A DNA stretch of 64,000 nt from Paracoccus sp. S1E-3. Its GTDB lineage: Bacteria; Pseudomonadota; Alphaproteobacteria; Rhodobacterales; Rhodobacteraceae. Location: positions 62,001-126,000 of the forward strand of contig NZ_JACEMU010000015.1 in NCBI RefSeq assembly GCF_013868135.1, read 5' to 3'. The position numbers were made by a program, and so were the translations under genes. The notes under the pieces are model-generated. The model was not told the origin of the DNA, did no database searches, and was given only the letters and a program-made list of their open reading frames with translations. Of the stretch, positions 45,057 through 54,994 are shown piece after piece (position 1 is the first letter of the stretch; every line of letters starts with the position of its first letter).

Positions 45057-45704
45057 ATGGCGCAGGTCAAGATCTGCGGGTTGACACGGCCCGAACATGT
45101 CGCCGCCGCGGTCGAGGCTGGGGCGGGTTTCGTGGGCTTCGTCTTCTTTTCGAAGTCGCCACGCAGTCTCACGCCCGAGGCCGCCGCTGCGCTGGCGCTG
45201 GAGGTGCCGGCGGGCGTGGCCCGCGTCGGCCTGTTCGTGGACCCGGACGACGCGTTGCTGGATGCTGTTCTGACACAGGTGCCGCTGGACATTCTGCAAC
45301 TTCACGGCGGGGAAACCCCCGACCGCGTGGCCGAGATCAAGGCCCGCACCGGCCTGCCGGTGATGAAGGCGGTAGGCGTCGCCGGGCCGCAGGATCTCGA
45401 CGCGCTGTGGGATTACGGGCTGGTGGCCGATATGCTGCTGGTCGATGCCAAGGCGCCGAAGGACGCGGCGCTGCCGGGCGGCAACGGGCTGGCCTTCGAC
45501 TGGCGGTTGCTGGTCGGACGCAAGTTCCTCACGCCCTGGATGCTGGCGGGCGGCCTGACCCCCGACAACGTGGCCGAGGCCGTGCGGCTGACCGGTGCGC
45601 GCATCGTCGATGTTTCATCGGGCGTGGAAAGCGCGCCGGGCGAGAAGGACCCGGCGCTGATCCGCGCTTTCGTGGCCGCCGCCGATCTTCCCCGTCTGAC
45701 ATGA
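45057..45704 (+). CDS. trpF: Phosphoribosylanthranilate isomerase
   Basis: This 215-residue TIM-barrel enzyme isomerises phosphoribosylanthranilate in tryptophan synthesis. The start [11 protein letters not shown] carries the catalytic cysteine region and LLVDAKAPK and [14 protein letters not shown] the phosphate-binding side; the family end [19 protein letters not shown] is intact. It overlaps the acetyltransferase gene by 4 nt. Confidence 0.96.
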   Translation: MAQVKICGLTRPEHVAAAVEAGAGFVGFVFFSKSPRSLTPEAAAALALEVPAGVARVGLFVDPDDALLDAVLTQVPLDILQLHGGETPDRVAEIKARTGLPVMKAVGVAGPQDLDALWDYGLVADMLLVDAKAPKDAALPGGNGLAFDWRLLVGRKFLTPWMLAGGLTPDNVAEAVRLTGARIVDVSSGVESAPGEKDPALIRAFVAAADLPRLT

Positions 45705-46153
45705 ATGCGGCGCTGACCTTCCGCCCGGCGATGCGCGCGGACGTGCCGGCGGTGGTCGCCCTGCTGGCCGATGATGTGCTGGGACAAACGCGCGAGACTG
45801 GCCAGCTTGAACCTTATCTGGCCGCCTTCGACGCCATGCAGGCCGAGGGCGGCAACCAGCTGATCGTGGGCGAGGCCGGGGGCCGGGTGCTGGCCACCTA
45901 TCAGTTGACGGTGATCTCGGGGCTGTCGCTGTCGGCGGCGCGGCGCGCCCAGGTCGAGGCGGTGCGGGTTGATGCCGGCTTGCGCGGGCAGGGGGCCGGG
46001 GCGGCGCTGATGGCCGATGCCGAGATGCGGGCCCGCGCTGCGGGCGCCAGGCTGATGCAGCTGACCAGCAATGCCAGCCGCGCGGACGCCCACCGCTTTT
46101 ACGAAAGACTGGGCTATGCGCCCAGCCATATCGGTTTCAAGAAACCGCTTTAG
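45701..46153 (+). CDS. GNAT-family N-acetyltransferase
   Basis: This 150-residue acetyltransferase has the acetyl-CoA-binding motif A ([20 protein letters not shown], about residues 85-104) and a final [16 protein letters not shown] typical of the family. The acceptor is unknown. It starts in an ATGA overlap with trpF and its stop overlaps the convergent lipoprotein gene by 4 nt. Confidence 0.9.
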   Translation: MNAALTFRPAMRADVPAVVALLADDVLGQTRETGQLEPYLAAFDAMQAEGGNQLIVGEAGGRVLATYQLTVISGLSLSAARRAQVEAVRVDAGLRGQGAGAALMADAEMRARAAGARLMQLTSNASRADAHRFYERLGYAPSHIGFKKPL

Positions 46154-46662
46154 GGCTTCAGCGAGACGCCGCCGCCGCCGGCCTGGATCTCGATCCCGCG
46201 CAGGCGCGACAATTGCAGCGTCGACAGCGGCAGGGCCACGTTCAGCACATCGACCTGCGGATTGGCGGGCATCCGCGCCTCGGGACTGCCGGGCAGCGGC
46301 GGGTTGCCGACCAGCCGCAGCCGCAGGATGCCGTCATCATCGGGGCGCATCTGGCCGGCCGGCTGGACGCGGGCGCTGATGAGTTCGACAGCCCACCAGC
46401 CCTTGACCGGCGCGAAGGCCCGCACCACCAGCAGCTTGCCCTCGGTCAGGGGCTGGAAGCCGGCCGACAGGATCTGCGGCACCAGTTGGCGCCCGTCTTC
46501 CTGTTGGGTCTTCCATCCGCCCTTGGGTTCCAGCGTGGTCGGTTGCTTCGACCCGCCGCCCATCCAGCCGAGCGGATTCAGCCCACTGTCGCTGCCAAAG
46601 CGCGAACAGCCGGTTGCGGCCAGCACCGCGCCGAGGGTCAGGGCAAGGGTCGCTACGCGCAT
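46150..46662 (-). CDS. Putative lipoprotein of unknown function
   Basis: This 170-residue protein has a lipoprotein signal: a hydrophobic run LALTLGAVLA then ATGC, with the lipidated cysteine at about residue 19. The mature part has PLGWMGGGSKQP and a KGWWAVELISARVQP stretch; no catalytic motif is visible. The family looks conserved in Rhodobacterales, but I cannot name a function. It is alone, convergent with the GNAT gene and divergent from sufE. Confidence 0.75.
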   Translation of the reverse strand: MRVATLALTLGAVLAATGCSRFGSDSGLNPLGWMGGGSKQPTTLEPKGGWKTQQEDGRQLVPQILSAGFQPLTEGKLLVVRAFAPVKGWWAVELISARVQPAGQMRPDDDGILRLRLVGNPPLPGSPEARMPANPQVDVLNVALPLSTLQLSRLRGIEIQAGGGGVSLKP

Positions 46663-46784
46663 GATCTCTCCACCTTTTCGTTCGGCCCAGTGATAGGCGA
46701 TCGGCGCGCGGGGCGCAAAGCCTCTTTGACCTTGGGCGCGCGGCGCGGTAGCTAGGAATGCACCGTCAAGGAGGGTGGAGAGGA

Positions 46785-47201
46785 ATGAGCACCGCTGCCT
46801 TCGAGGATATCGTCGAAACCTTCGAATTCCTGGACGACTGGGAGGATCGCTATCGCCACCTGATCGAGATCGGCAAGGCGATGCCGGCGATGGACCCGGC
46901 CCTGCAGACCCCGGTCAGCAAGGTCGAGGGCTGCGCCAGTCAGGTCTGGATCGTGCCGCAGGTCACCGATGGCCGCTTCGACTTCATCGGTGACAGCGAC
47001 GCGCTGATCGTGCGCGGGTTGGTGGCCGTCGTCCATGCGCTGTTCGCGGGCCTGCCCGTGGCCGAGGTCGGACGCGTCGATGCTACCGCCGAACTGCGCA
47101 GGCTCGGGCTGGACGAGCATCTGTCGGCGCAGCGCTCGAACGGGTTGCGGGCGATGGTGGGACGCATCCGCGAGCACGCGGCCGCGGCGGCCGCCGCCTA
47201 G
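46785..47201 (+). CDS. sufE: Cysteine desulfuration protein SufE
   Basis: This 138-residue protein accepts sulfur from SufS for Fe-S cluster assembly. The active cysteine is C50 in SKVEGCASQVW, followed by SDALIVRGLVAVVHALF and the GLRAMVGRIREHA end. GGAGAGG before ATG 46785 decides the start over an earlier in-frame ATG. It overlaps the convergent TSUP gene by 4 nt. Confidence 0.95.
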   Translation: MSTAAFEDIVETFEFLDDWEDRYRHLIEIGKAMPAMDPALQTPVSKVEGCASQVWIVPQVTDGRFDFIGDSDALIVRGLVAVVHALFAGLPVAEVGRVDATAELRRLGLDEHLSAQRSNGLRAMVGRIREHAAAAAAA

Positions 47202-47944
47202 AGCAGGCGGAACAGGAACACGGCGGTCATCCCAAAGCCCACCGCCGCGATCAGCTGGCGCAGCACCGGCATCGGGATGCGGCGCGCGACCGGTGCGCCG
47301 GCCAGCCCGCCCAGAATGGTGCCAAAGCCCATCACCAGCGCCGGAATCCAGACGATCTTGCCGCCGGCCGCGAAGATCGCGAAGGAAATCACCGACAGCG
47401 CGAAGCTGAGCCAGCATTTCAGCCCGTTCATCGCATGCAGGTTGGTCATGCCCCACATCGAGAACAGCGCCAGCAGCACGATCCCCAATCCGCCATTGAA
47501 GAAACCGCCATAGATGGCCACCGGGATCATGGTGCCGGCGCCAAAGGCCGTGACCGCGCCGCGCTGACGCGCCGCCCATTCGCGGATCTGTGCGCCCTTC
47601 AGAAAGACCAGCGTGGCCCCCAGCAGCAGAAGCGGGACCAGCACCGCAAAGGCCTCGTTCGAGGAGATCAGCAGCAGCCCCGACCCGATGGCGCCGCCCA
47701 GCATCGACCACAGGGTCAGCCGCAGCAGCAGCTGGCGGTCCAGTTCGGCAATGTCCTTGCGAAAACCGATGGCCGCGGACAGATAGCCCGGCATCGCAGC
47801 CACGGTCGAGGTGGCGTTCGCGGCGATCTCGGGGATGCCGGTGAAGACAAGCGCGGGAAAGGTGATGAAGGTGCCACCGCCCGCAATCGCGTTCAGCAGC
47901 CCGCCGAGAAACCCGGCCACGAGGATCAGAATCAAATCAGCCAT
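47198..47944 (-). CDS. TSUP (TauE/SafE) family membrane transporter
   Basis: This 248-residue membrane protein has about eight hydrophobic helices. It starts with GFLGGLLNAIAGGGTFITFPAL, the first TSUP repeat, and has a second similar repeat near residues 130-150 (FGAGTMIPVAIYGGFFNGGLG). The family carries sulfonates, sulfite or other small anions; here no partner gene indicates the substrate. Confidence 0.88.
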   Translation of the reverse strand: MADLILILVAGFLGGLLNAIAGGGTFITFPALVFTGIPEIAANATSTVAAMPGYLSAAIGFRKDIAELDRQLLLRLTLWSMLGGAIGSGLLLISSNEAFAVLVPLLLLGATLVFLKGAQIREWAARQRGAVTAFGAGTMIPVAIYGGFFNGGLGIVLLALFSMWGMTNLHAMNGLKCWLSFALSVISFAIFAAGGKIVWIPALVMGFGTILGGLAGAPVARRIPMPVLRQLIAAVGFGMTAVFLFRLL

Positions 47945-48007
47945 GCCGCGCAGGCTGGCATGGTGGCCGGTCCGGGGAAAGCCGGAAAAATGCGGTGCCG
48001 TGCCGAC

Positions 48008-48268
48008 TTAGGGCGCTTCGGCCCGGTGCAGCAGACCGCGCAGCCACAGCGCCGTGCCGTAAGCGGCGGGCAACGCCAACACCAACGAGACCAGCAAGGC
48101 GTTGAACGGCGACAGGTTCCCCAGGCCGACCCATGTCGCCAGTAGTCCGATCATGAACAGGTCAATCCAGGCGGCCAGGGCGACGAAGGGGTAGAGCAGC
48201 AGCCACAACCACCATAGCGGCCAGCGGATATGATCGGGGGGCGTGGTCGAGCGGTGGGCGGCCTTCAT
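48008..48268 (-). CDS. Small two-helix membrane protein downstream of nirS
   Basis: This 86-residue protein has two hydrophobic helices (about residues 18-46 and 55-75). The family is not recognised. It lies 71 nt after nirS on the same strand, beyond a strong terminator hairpin, so it would need readthrough or its own promoter. Its ATG at 48268 has only a weak SD (GAAAG), and a TTG one codon earlier is possible. A role linked to nitrite reduction is suggested only by position. Confidence 0.6.
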   Translation of the reverse strand: MKAAHRSTTPPDHIRWPLWWLWLLLYPFVALAAWIDLFMIGLLATWVGLGNLSPFNALLVSLVLALPAAYGTALWLRGLLHRAEAP

Positions 48269-48297
48269 CAATCGGAACTTTCAGAAATAGAAATAAG

Positions 48298-48326
48298 AAT
48301 GGGCGCGCCGGTCAGGCGCGCCCATT
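48298..48326 (-). terminator. Intrinsic terminator after nirS
   Basis: AATGGGCGCGCC (48298-48309) pairs perfectly with GGCGCGCCCATT (48315-48326), loop GGTCA. Leftward it is followed by CTTATTTC. It should end the nirS transcript. Confidence 0.85.
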
Positions 48327-48339
48327 CAGCATAAACCGA

Positions 48340-50178
<1,839 letters not shown>

Positions 50179-50209
50179 TCACGACTAGGTGAGCCGCCGA
50201 AGCCCCGCC

Positions 50210-50223
50210 TTGACCGTTGTTAA
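50210..50223. promoter_or_regulatory. FNR/Nnr box between nirS and nirI
   Basis: TTGAC-CGTT-GTTAA matches TTGAT-N4-ATCAA with one mismatch per usual scoring. It lies 88 nt upstream of nirS and 54 nt upstream of nirI, so one site could serve both divergent promoters. Confidence 0.7.
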
Positions 50224-50277
50224 GGAGTGTGGGCGCAGAGCGCGGCAGAACGGGCCGAACCCTGGACGGATACCCCG

Positions 50278-52377
50278 ATGCTGCCCCGACTGCGCACCTG
50301 CCTGCATGGCCTGACGATCGCCCTGACGCTGGCCGTCTGGCCTGCGATTGCAGGGGCCGAGACCGCCCCCTCTCAGCGCCCCGACACCGCCGCGGCAACT
50401 GCCGCCGCCCGCCCCGATCCGGCCCTCGCAGCCGATCTTTTCGGACTGGGTGACAAGATGCCGCGGCTGGACCGGCAGGAGGCGCCGGTGCCCGGCTGGC
50501 GCGTCTCGCAAGGGGCGCGGCCCATCGGCATGATCGGCTCGACCTGGGAGATGGTCGGCTCGACCGGTTATTCGGGACGGCCGCTGGATGTGCTGGTCGC
50601 GGTCACGCCGGAGGGGCGGCTCGCCGGTGCGCGGCTGATGCGGCAAAGCGAACCGGTGCTGACTCTGGGCATCTCGGACGCCGATATCGCGGCCTTTGTG
50701 AACGGCTTTGCCGGGGCCGACCTGACCGGGCCTCATGCCGCGCTGGGGCGTGATCCGGATTTTCCCGACGTGATCTCGCGCGCGACGGTTTCGACCGGGG
50801 TAATCCGCGATGGCATCCTGCGCAGCGGGCGGCTGCTGGCGCAGGCGCAGGGGGTGGGGCAGGGCGCCATCGATCGGGTCAGCTTCCAGCATGCCGATTG
50901 GCCGGCGCTGTTGGGGATGGGCGCGCTTGCTCATACCAATGTGACCATGGCCGATGCGGCCGAGGTCTTCGCGGAGGCCAGGCAGCCGGCGACGCCCTCG
51001 GATAGGCCGTTTCTGGAGCTTTATGCCGGGCTGATCGACACGCCCACGGTCGGACGCAATCTGCTTGGGCCGGCCGCCTTCAACGCAGCCGCTGCCAGCA
51101 CCCCGCCGGGGCAGGCATTGCTGGCGGTGATGTCGCGAGGGCTATTTTCACCGCGCGGGACCGAATGGCGGCGCACGGGCCGGTTCGAACGGATCACGCT
51201 GATGCAGGACGACACCCGCCTGCAGCTGACTGATGCCGATTTCATCATGTTCGAGGGGCTGTCTGCCGAAGGTGCGCCGGAATTCAAGGAAATCAGCCTG
51301 TTCCGCATCAATGTTGATCCGGCGGCTGGCGGCATCGATCCCCGCAGGCCCTTCGATCTGGTGGTGACGGCCATGCGGCCCGCGGTCGGCGGTGCACAGC
51401 TGCGCCTGCCCATTGTGGCCCGCATCGCCCTGCCGGCCGCCTTTCTAACCGCCGAACCGGTGGACACCCCGCTCTGGCTGGAATTCTGGCTGGAGAAGAA
51501 GCTGGCCATTGCCGTTGTCGCGGTGATGCTGGCGGCGTTGGGGCTGATCCTGCTGGGGCAGGAATGGCTGGTGCGCCGGCCGGAACTGTGGCGGCGGGTC
51601 CGCATCACCTATCTTCTGGCGACGCTGTTCGTGCTCGGCTGGGGGTTGAACGGCCAGCTTTCGGTGGTGCAGGTGATGGCCTTCCTGAACGCGCTACTGG
51701 CGGGTTTTCAATGGGAGACCTTCCTGATCGCGCCGGTCATCTTCATGCTGTGGTCGGCGGTCGCGCTTGGCCTGCTGTTCTGGGGGCGCGGGGTCTATTG
51801 CGGCTGGCTGTGTCCCTTCGGGGCCTTGCAGGAGCTGACCAACAACCTCGCTATCCGCTTCGGTGTCCGCCAGATCGCGGTGCCGCAGGCGCTGCATGAG
51901 CGGCTCTGGGTGATCAAGTATACGCTGTTCGTGTTGCTGATCGCGCTCAGCTTCTACAGCATGGAAAAGGCGCTGGTGGCGGCCGAGGTCGAGCCGTTCA
52001 AGACCGCCATCTCAATGCGTTTCCTGCGTGCCTGGCCGTTCCTTCTGTTCGTCGCCGCCATCCTGCTCGCGGGTCTGTTCATCGAGCGCTTCTATTGCCG
52101 CTATCTCTGTCCGCTCGGCGCCGGCCTGGCGATCCCGGCCAAGCTCAAGGTCTTCGACTGGCTGAAGCGCCGCCCCCAATGCGGGCGCGAATGCAGGCTG
52201 TGCGAGACGAAATGCACCGTCGGCGCCATCGACCCGCTGGGACGCATCAATCCCAATGAATGCGTCCTGTGCCTGCGCTGTCAGGTCATCATGAATGACG
52301 ATCACACCTGCCCGGTGCTGAAGCGCCGGGCGCGGGGGGTGCGCGCGCCCACACCTGCCGAGGAGGCCACGACATGA
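50278..52377 (+). CDS. nirI: NirI, NosR-like membrane regulator/flavoprotein
   Basis: NirI (699 residues) is needed for nirS expression in Paracoccus and resembles NosR and the nitrous oxide maturation factors. A signal peptide (residues 1-25) precedes a periplasmic FMN-binding domain with DVISRATVS, in which T170 is the likely covalent FMN site. Several membrane helices follow from about residue 400. The C-terminal part has two CxxxCP motifs (C508/C512, C607/C611) and a ferredoxin-like set (C635, C639, C642, C646; C662, C665, C668). The ATG at 50278 fits the signal peptide; the upstream GTG is too close to the Nnr box. It overlaps nnrS by 4 nt. Confidence 0.95.
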   Translation: MLPRLRTCLHGLTIALTLAVWPAIAGAETAPSQRPDTAAATAAARPDPALAADLFGLGDKMPRLDRQEAPVPGWRVSQGARPIGMIGSTWEMVGSTGYSGRPLDVLVAVTPEGRLAGARLMRQSEPVLTLGISDADIAAFVNGFAGADLTGPHAALGRDPDFPDVISRATVSTGVIRDGILRSGRLLAQAQGVGQGAIDRVSFQHADWPALLGMGALAHTNVTMADAAEVFAEARQPATPSDRPFLELYAGLIDTPTVGRNLLGPAAFNAAAASTPPGQALLAVMSRGLFSPRGTEWRRTGRFERITLMQDDTRLQLTDADFIMFEGLSAEGAPEFKEISLFRINVDPAAGGIDPRRPFDLVVTAMRPAVGGAQLRLPIVARIALPAAFLTAEPVDTPLWLEFWLEKKLAIAVVAVMLAALGLILLGQEWLVRRPELWRRVRITYLLATLFVLGWGLNGQLSVVQVMAFLNALLAGFQWETFLIAPVIFMLWSAVALGLLFWGRGVYCGWLCPFGALQELTNNLAIRFGVRQIAVPQALHERLWVIKYTLFVLLIALSFYSMEKALVAAEVEPFKTAISMRFLRAWPFLLFVAAILLAGLFIERFYCRYLCPLGAGLAIPAKLKVFDWLKRRPQCGRECRLCETKCTVGAIDPLGRINPNECVLCLRCQVIMNDDHTCPVLKRRARGVRAPTPAEEATT

Positions 52378-53564
52378 AACCTCAATTGCTGTTCCACGCC
52401 GGCTGGCGGGTGTTTTTCTGGGCGGCGGGTCTGTGGGCCGCCGTGTCGATGTTGTTCTGGGTGATCTGGCTGGCGATGGTGGGCGTGGGCGCTGATCCCG
52501 GCCAGTTGGGCCTGACCATGCCCCCGCAGATGTGGCACGCGCATGAGATGATCTTCGGCTATGCGCCGGCGGCGCTTGGCGGATTTTTCCTGACGGCGGT
52601 GCCGAACTGGACCGGCTCGAAGGCGGCGCCCGAACGCTTCATCATGCTGGTTTTCGGGCTGTGGCTGGCGGGGCGGATTGCGGTCTGCCTGTCGGGGATC
52701 CTGCCGGCATGGCTGGTCGCGGTGGTCGATCTGGCCTTTCTGCCGGTGCTGGGGGCGAAGGTGCTGACCCAGCTGATGGCGCGGCCGAAGCCGCAGAACA
52801 TGATGTTCCTGCTGCTGCTGGGTCTGGTCTGGGTCGCGAATCTGATGGTGCATCTGCAATGGATGGGCGTGACCGCAACCGAGTGGCGGGGTCTGCGCGG
52901 CGGGCTTCTGACCATCAGCGCCATGATCGCGGTGCTGGGCGGCCGGGTGACGCCGGCCTTCACGCGCAACGCGCTGCTGCTGGAGAGGCGCGAGGACGCG
53001 CTCCCCGTCACCCGCAGGCCGCTGGAAATCGCCGGCGTCGTGCTGCCGCTGGCGACGGCGACTGCGGTGGTGATCGGCCTGCCCGATGTGTTCGCGGGGG
53101 CCCTGGCGATGCTGGCCGGACCGGTGGTGGCGGCGCGGCTGATCGGCTGGCGCGGCTGGTCGATGCGGCACCAGCCCATCGTCTGGGCACTCCATGCAGG
53201 CTATGCGATGCTGGCGCTGGGGCTGTTCGTCTGGGGGCTGGCGCTGCTGGGGATCGGCCCGGAAATCGGGGCGCTGCATGTTCTGGGTATCGGGGCCTTG
53301 GGCGGCATGACGCTGGCGGTGATGAGCCGGGCGAGTCTCGGCCATTCCGGGCGGCCGCTGGTCGCGCCCGCATCGGTGGCACTTGGCTATGCCTTGCTGC
53401 CCTTGGCGGTGGCGCTGCGATGGGCGGCCTCGGCATGGGACGGGATGTGGCTGTTCGGGGTCATCTCCTCGGGCGCGATCTGGATTGCCGTCTTCGTCTT
53501 TTATGTGCTGGCCTTGTGGCCGATCTTCTTCGGTCCCCGCGTTGACGGGGGGCACGAGGCATGA
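52374..53564 (+). CDS. nnrS: NnrS family heme-copper membrane protein
   Basis: This 396-residue membrane protein has about twelve hydrophobic helices and the NnrS pattern: MWHAHEMIFGYAPAALGGFF near residue 50 and RVTPAFTRNALL near residue 195, and ALHVLGIGALGGMTLAVMSR near the end. NnrS proteins bind heme and copper and protect against NO stress. Genes of this family usually depend on NnrR. It lies between nirI and nirX in one overlapping unit, unlike the classical nirXI arrangement. Confidence 0.92.
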   Translation: MKPQLLFHAGWRVFFWAAGLWAAVSMLFWVIWLAMVGVGADPGQLGLTMPPQMWHAHEMIFGYAPAALGGFFLTAVPNWTGSKAAPERFIMLVFGLWLAGRIAVCLSGILPAWLVAVVDLAFLPVLGAKVLTQLMARPKPQNMMFLLLLGLVWVANLMVHLQWMGVTATEWRGLRGGLLTISAMIAVLGGRVTPAFTRNALLLERREDALPVTRRPLEIAGVVLPLATATAVVIGLPDVFAGALAMLAGPVVAARLIGWRGWSMRHQPIVWALHAGYAMLALGLFVWGLALLGIGPEIGALHVLGIGALGGMTLAVMSRASLGHSGRPLVAPASVALGYALLPLAVALRWAASAWDGMWLFGVISSGAIWIAVFVFYVLALWPIFFGPRVDGGHEA

Positions 53565-54433
53565 TCCCCCGCCGCCGCTTCCTGACCCTGTCGGCCTGCG
53601 CCCTCGCGTGGCCCGCGATGGGTGCGCCGCCGCAGATCTGGCGTGGTACCGCCATGGGTGCCGCCGCCACCCTGCGGCTGGACGGCGCGGACCCGCTTCA
53701 GGCCCGATCCTTCTTCGCCGAGGCCGCGCGCGCCCTGCGCCAGACCGAGGCCGCCGTTTCGCTGCATCGCGAATCGGAACTGACGCGGCTGAACCGCACC
53801 GGCCTGCTGCTTCATCCCAGCGCCGCCATGCTGGACCTCCTGGACCTCTCGCACCGACTGCATGGGGCGACGGGAGGCGCGTTCAATCCGTCGATCCAGC
53901 CGCTGTGGCTGGCGCGGGCGCGGGGCGCACCCGAGGGGGAGGCGCGGGCGCTGACGGATTGGGGCCGGGTGGCCTGGGACAGGACACGAGTGCGGCTGGG
54001 CCGTTCGGGCATGGCGCTGACCTTCAATGGCGTCGCGCAGGGCTGGGCCGCCGACCGGCTGGCCCGGATCGCCGCGGCGCATGACCTGACGGATCTGCTG
54101 ATCGACTGCGGCGAGCAGCGCGCCCTCGGGGGGCGGGCCTGGCAGGCCGGCATCGCGGATCCCGGAGGGGCGATCCTGCGCCGGATGACGTTGCGCGACC
54201 GGGCGCTGGCGACCTCCTCGGGCATGGGCACGCGGATCGGGCCCGCGAGCGACCGGCCCCATATCCTTGATCCGAGAGGCGACAGGTTGCCGCATGGGAC
54301 CGTCGCCGTCAGCGCACCTCGGGCCGCGCTTGCCGACGGGCTTTCCACGGCTTTCTGCGTGATGGAGGCCGGAGCCATCCGATCTGCGCTGGCGGCCTTT
54401 CCCGGCTGCAGGCTGGAAATCCTGCACGGATAG
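53561..54433 (+). CDS. nirX: NirX, ApbE-family FAD:protein FMN transferase
   Basis: This 290-residue protein is of the NosX/NirX/ApbE type, which attaches FMN to a threonine of NosR or NirI. An RRRFLTLSA start suggests Tat export. ApbE motifs are visible: GTAMGAAATLRLDG, the SELTRLNR segment, NGVAQGWAADR, DCGEQRALGG and the end APRAALADGLSTAFCVM, with the metal-binding DxLST pattern. It overlaps nnrS by 4 nt and is the last gene before norC. The likely substrate is the NirI T170 site. Confidence 0.92.
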   Translation: MIPRRRFLTLSACALAWPAMGAPPQIWRGTAMGAAATLRLDGADPLQARSFFAEAARALRQTEAAVSLHRESELTRLNRTGLLLHPSAAMLDLLDLSHRLHGATGGAFNPSIQPLWLARARGAPEGEARALTDWGRVAWDRTRVRLGRSGMALTFNGVAQGWAADRLARIAAAHDLTDLLIDCGEQRALGGRAWQAGIADPGGAILRRMTLRDRALATSSGMGTRIGPASDRPHILDPRGDRLPHGTVAVSAPRAALADGLSTAFCVMEAGAIRSALAAFPGCRLEILHG

Positions 54434-54452
54434 GGCAGGAAACGGCAGGCAG

Positions 54453-54466
54453 TTGACTTCTCTCAA
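54453..54466. promoter_or_regulatory. FNR/Nnr box upstream of norC
   Basis: TTGAC-TTCT-CTCAA fits TTGAT-N4-ATCAA with one mismatch. With class II spacing transcription would begin near 54501, about 30 nt before norC, a very regular arrangement. Confidence 0.78.
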
Positions 54467-54530
54467 GGTTTCGTGAGCCGCGCGGGTTCATGTCCCTTCT
54501 ATCCGCAATCTCAACGAAGGGACCGTCGGC

Positions 54531-54983
54531 ATGAGCGATATCATGACCAAGAGCATGGCCCGGAACGTCTTTTATGGTGGGTCGCTGTTCTTCATCGCGA
54601 TCTTCGGTGTCCTGTCGGTGCACAGTCACCTTTATGCCGCCAGCACCGCCATCGACAAAGCCGGGCTGACCGAAAGCGTCGCGGCGGGCAAGCACGTCTG
54701 GGAAAAGCATGCCTGCGTGAACTGCCACACCATCCTGGGCGAGGGCGCCTATTTCGCGCCCGAACTGGGCAATGTGATGATCCGTTGGGGCGTGCAGGAC
54801 GACCCCGCCGCCGCCACCGAGGCGCTGAAGACCTGGATGGACGCCATGCCCACCGGCATCGAGGGCCGCCGCCAGATGCCGCAGTTCAATCTGACCGACG
54901 AAGAATATCAGGACCTGACGAATTTCCTGATCTGGACCAGCAGGATCAACACCCAAGGCTGGCCGCCCAATGAGGCGGGTTGA
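54531..54983 (+). CDS. norC: Nitric oxide reductase subunit C (cytochrome c)
   Basis: NorC (150 residues) is a membrane-anchored cytochrome c that feeds electrons to NorB. An N-terminal anchor (residues 12-32) is followed by CVNCH (C62, C65, H66), GEGAYFAPELG, and MPQF with the likely Met ligand. GAAGGGACC precedes the ATG. norB starts 11 nt after its stop. Confidence 0.97.
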   Translation: MSDIMTKSMARNVFYGGSLFFIAIFGVLSVHSHLYAASTAIDKAGLTESVAAGKHVWEKHACVNCHTILGEGAYFAPELGNVMIRWGVQDDPAAATEALKTWMDAMPTGIEGRRQMPQFNLTDEEYQDLTNFLIWTSRINTQGWPPNEAG

Positions 54984-54994
54984 GGAGTACTGAC

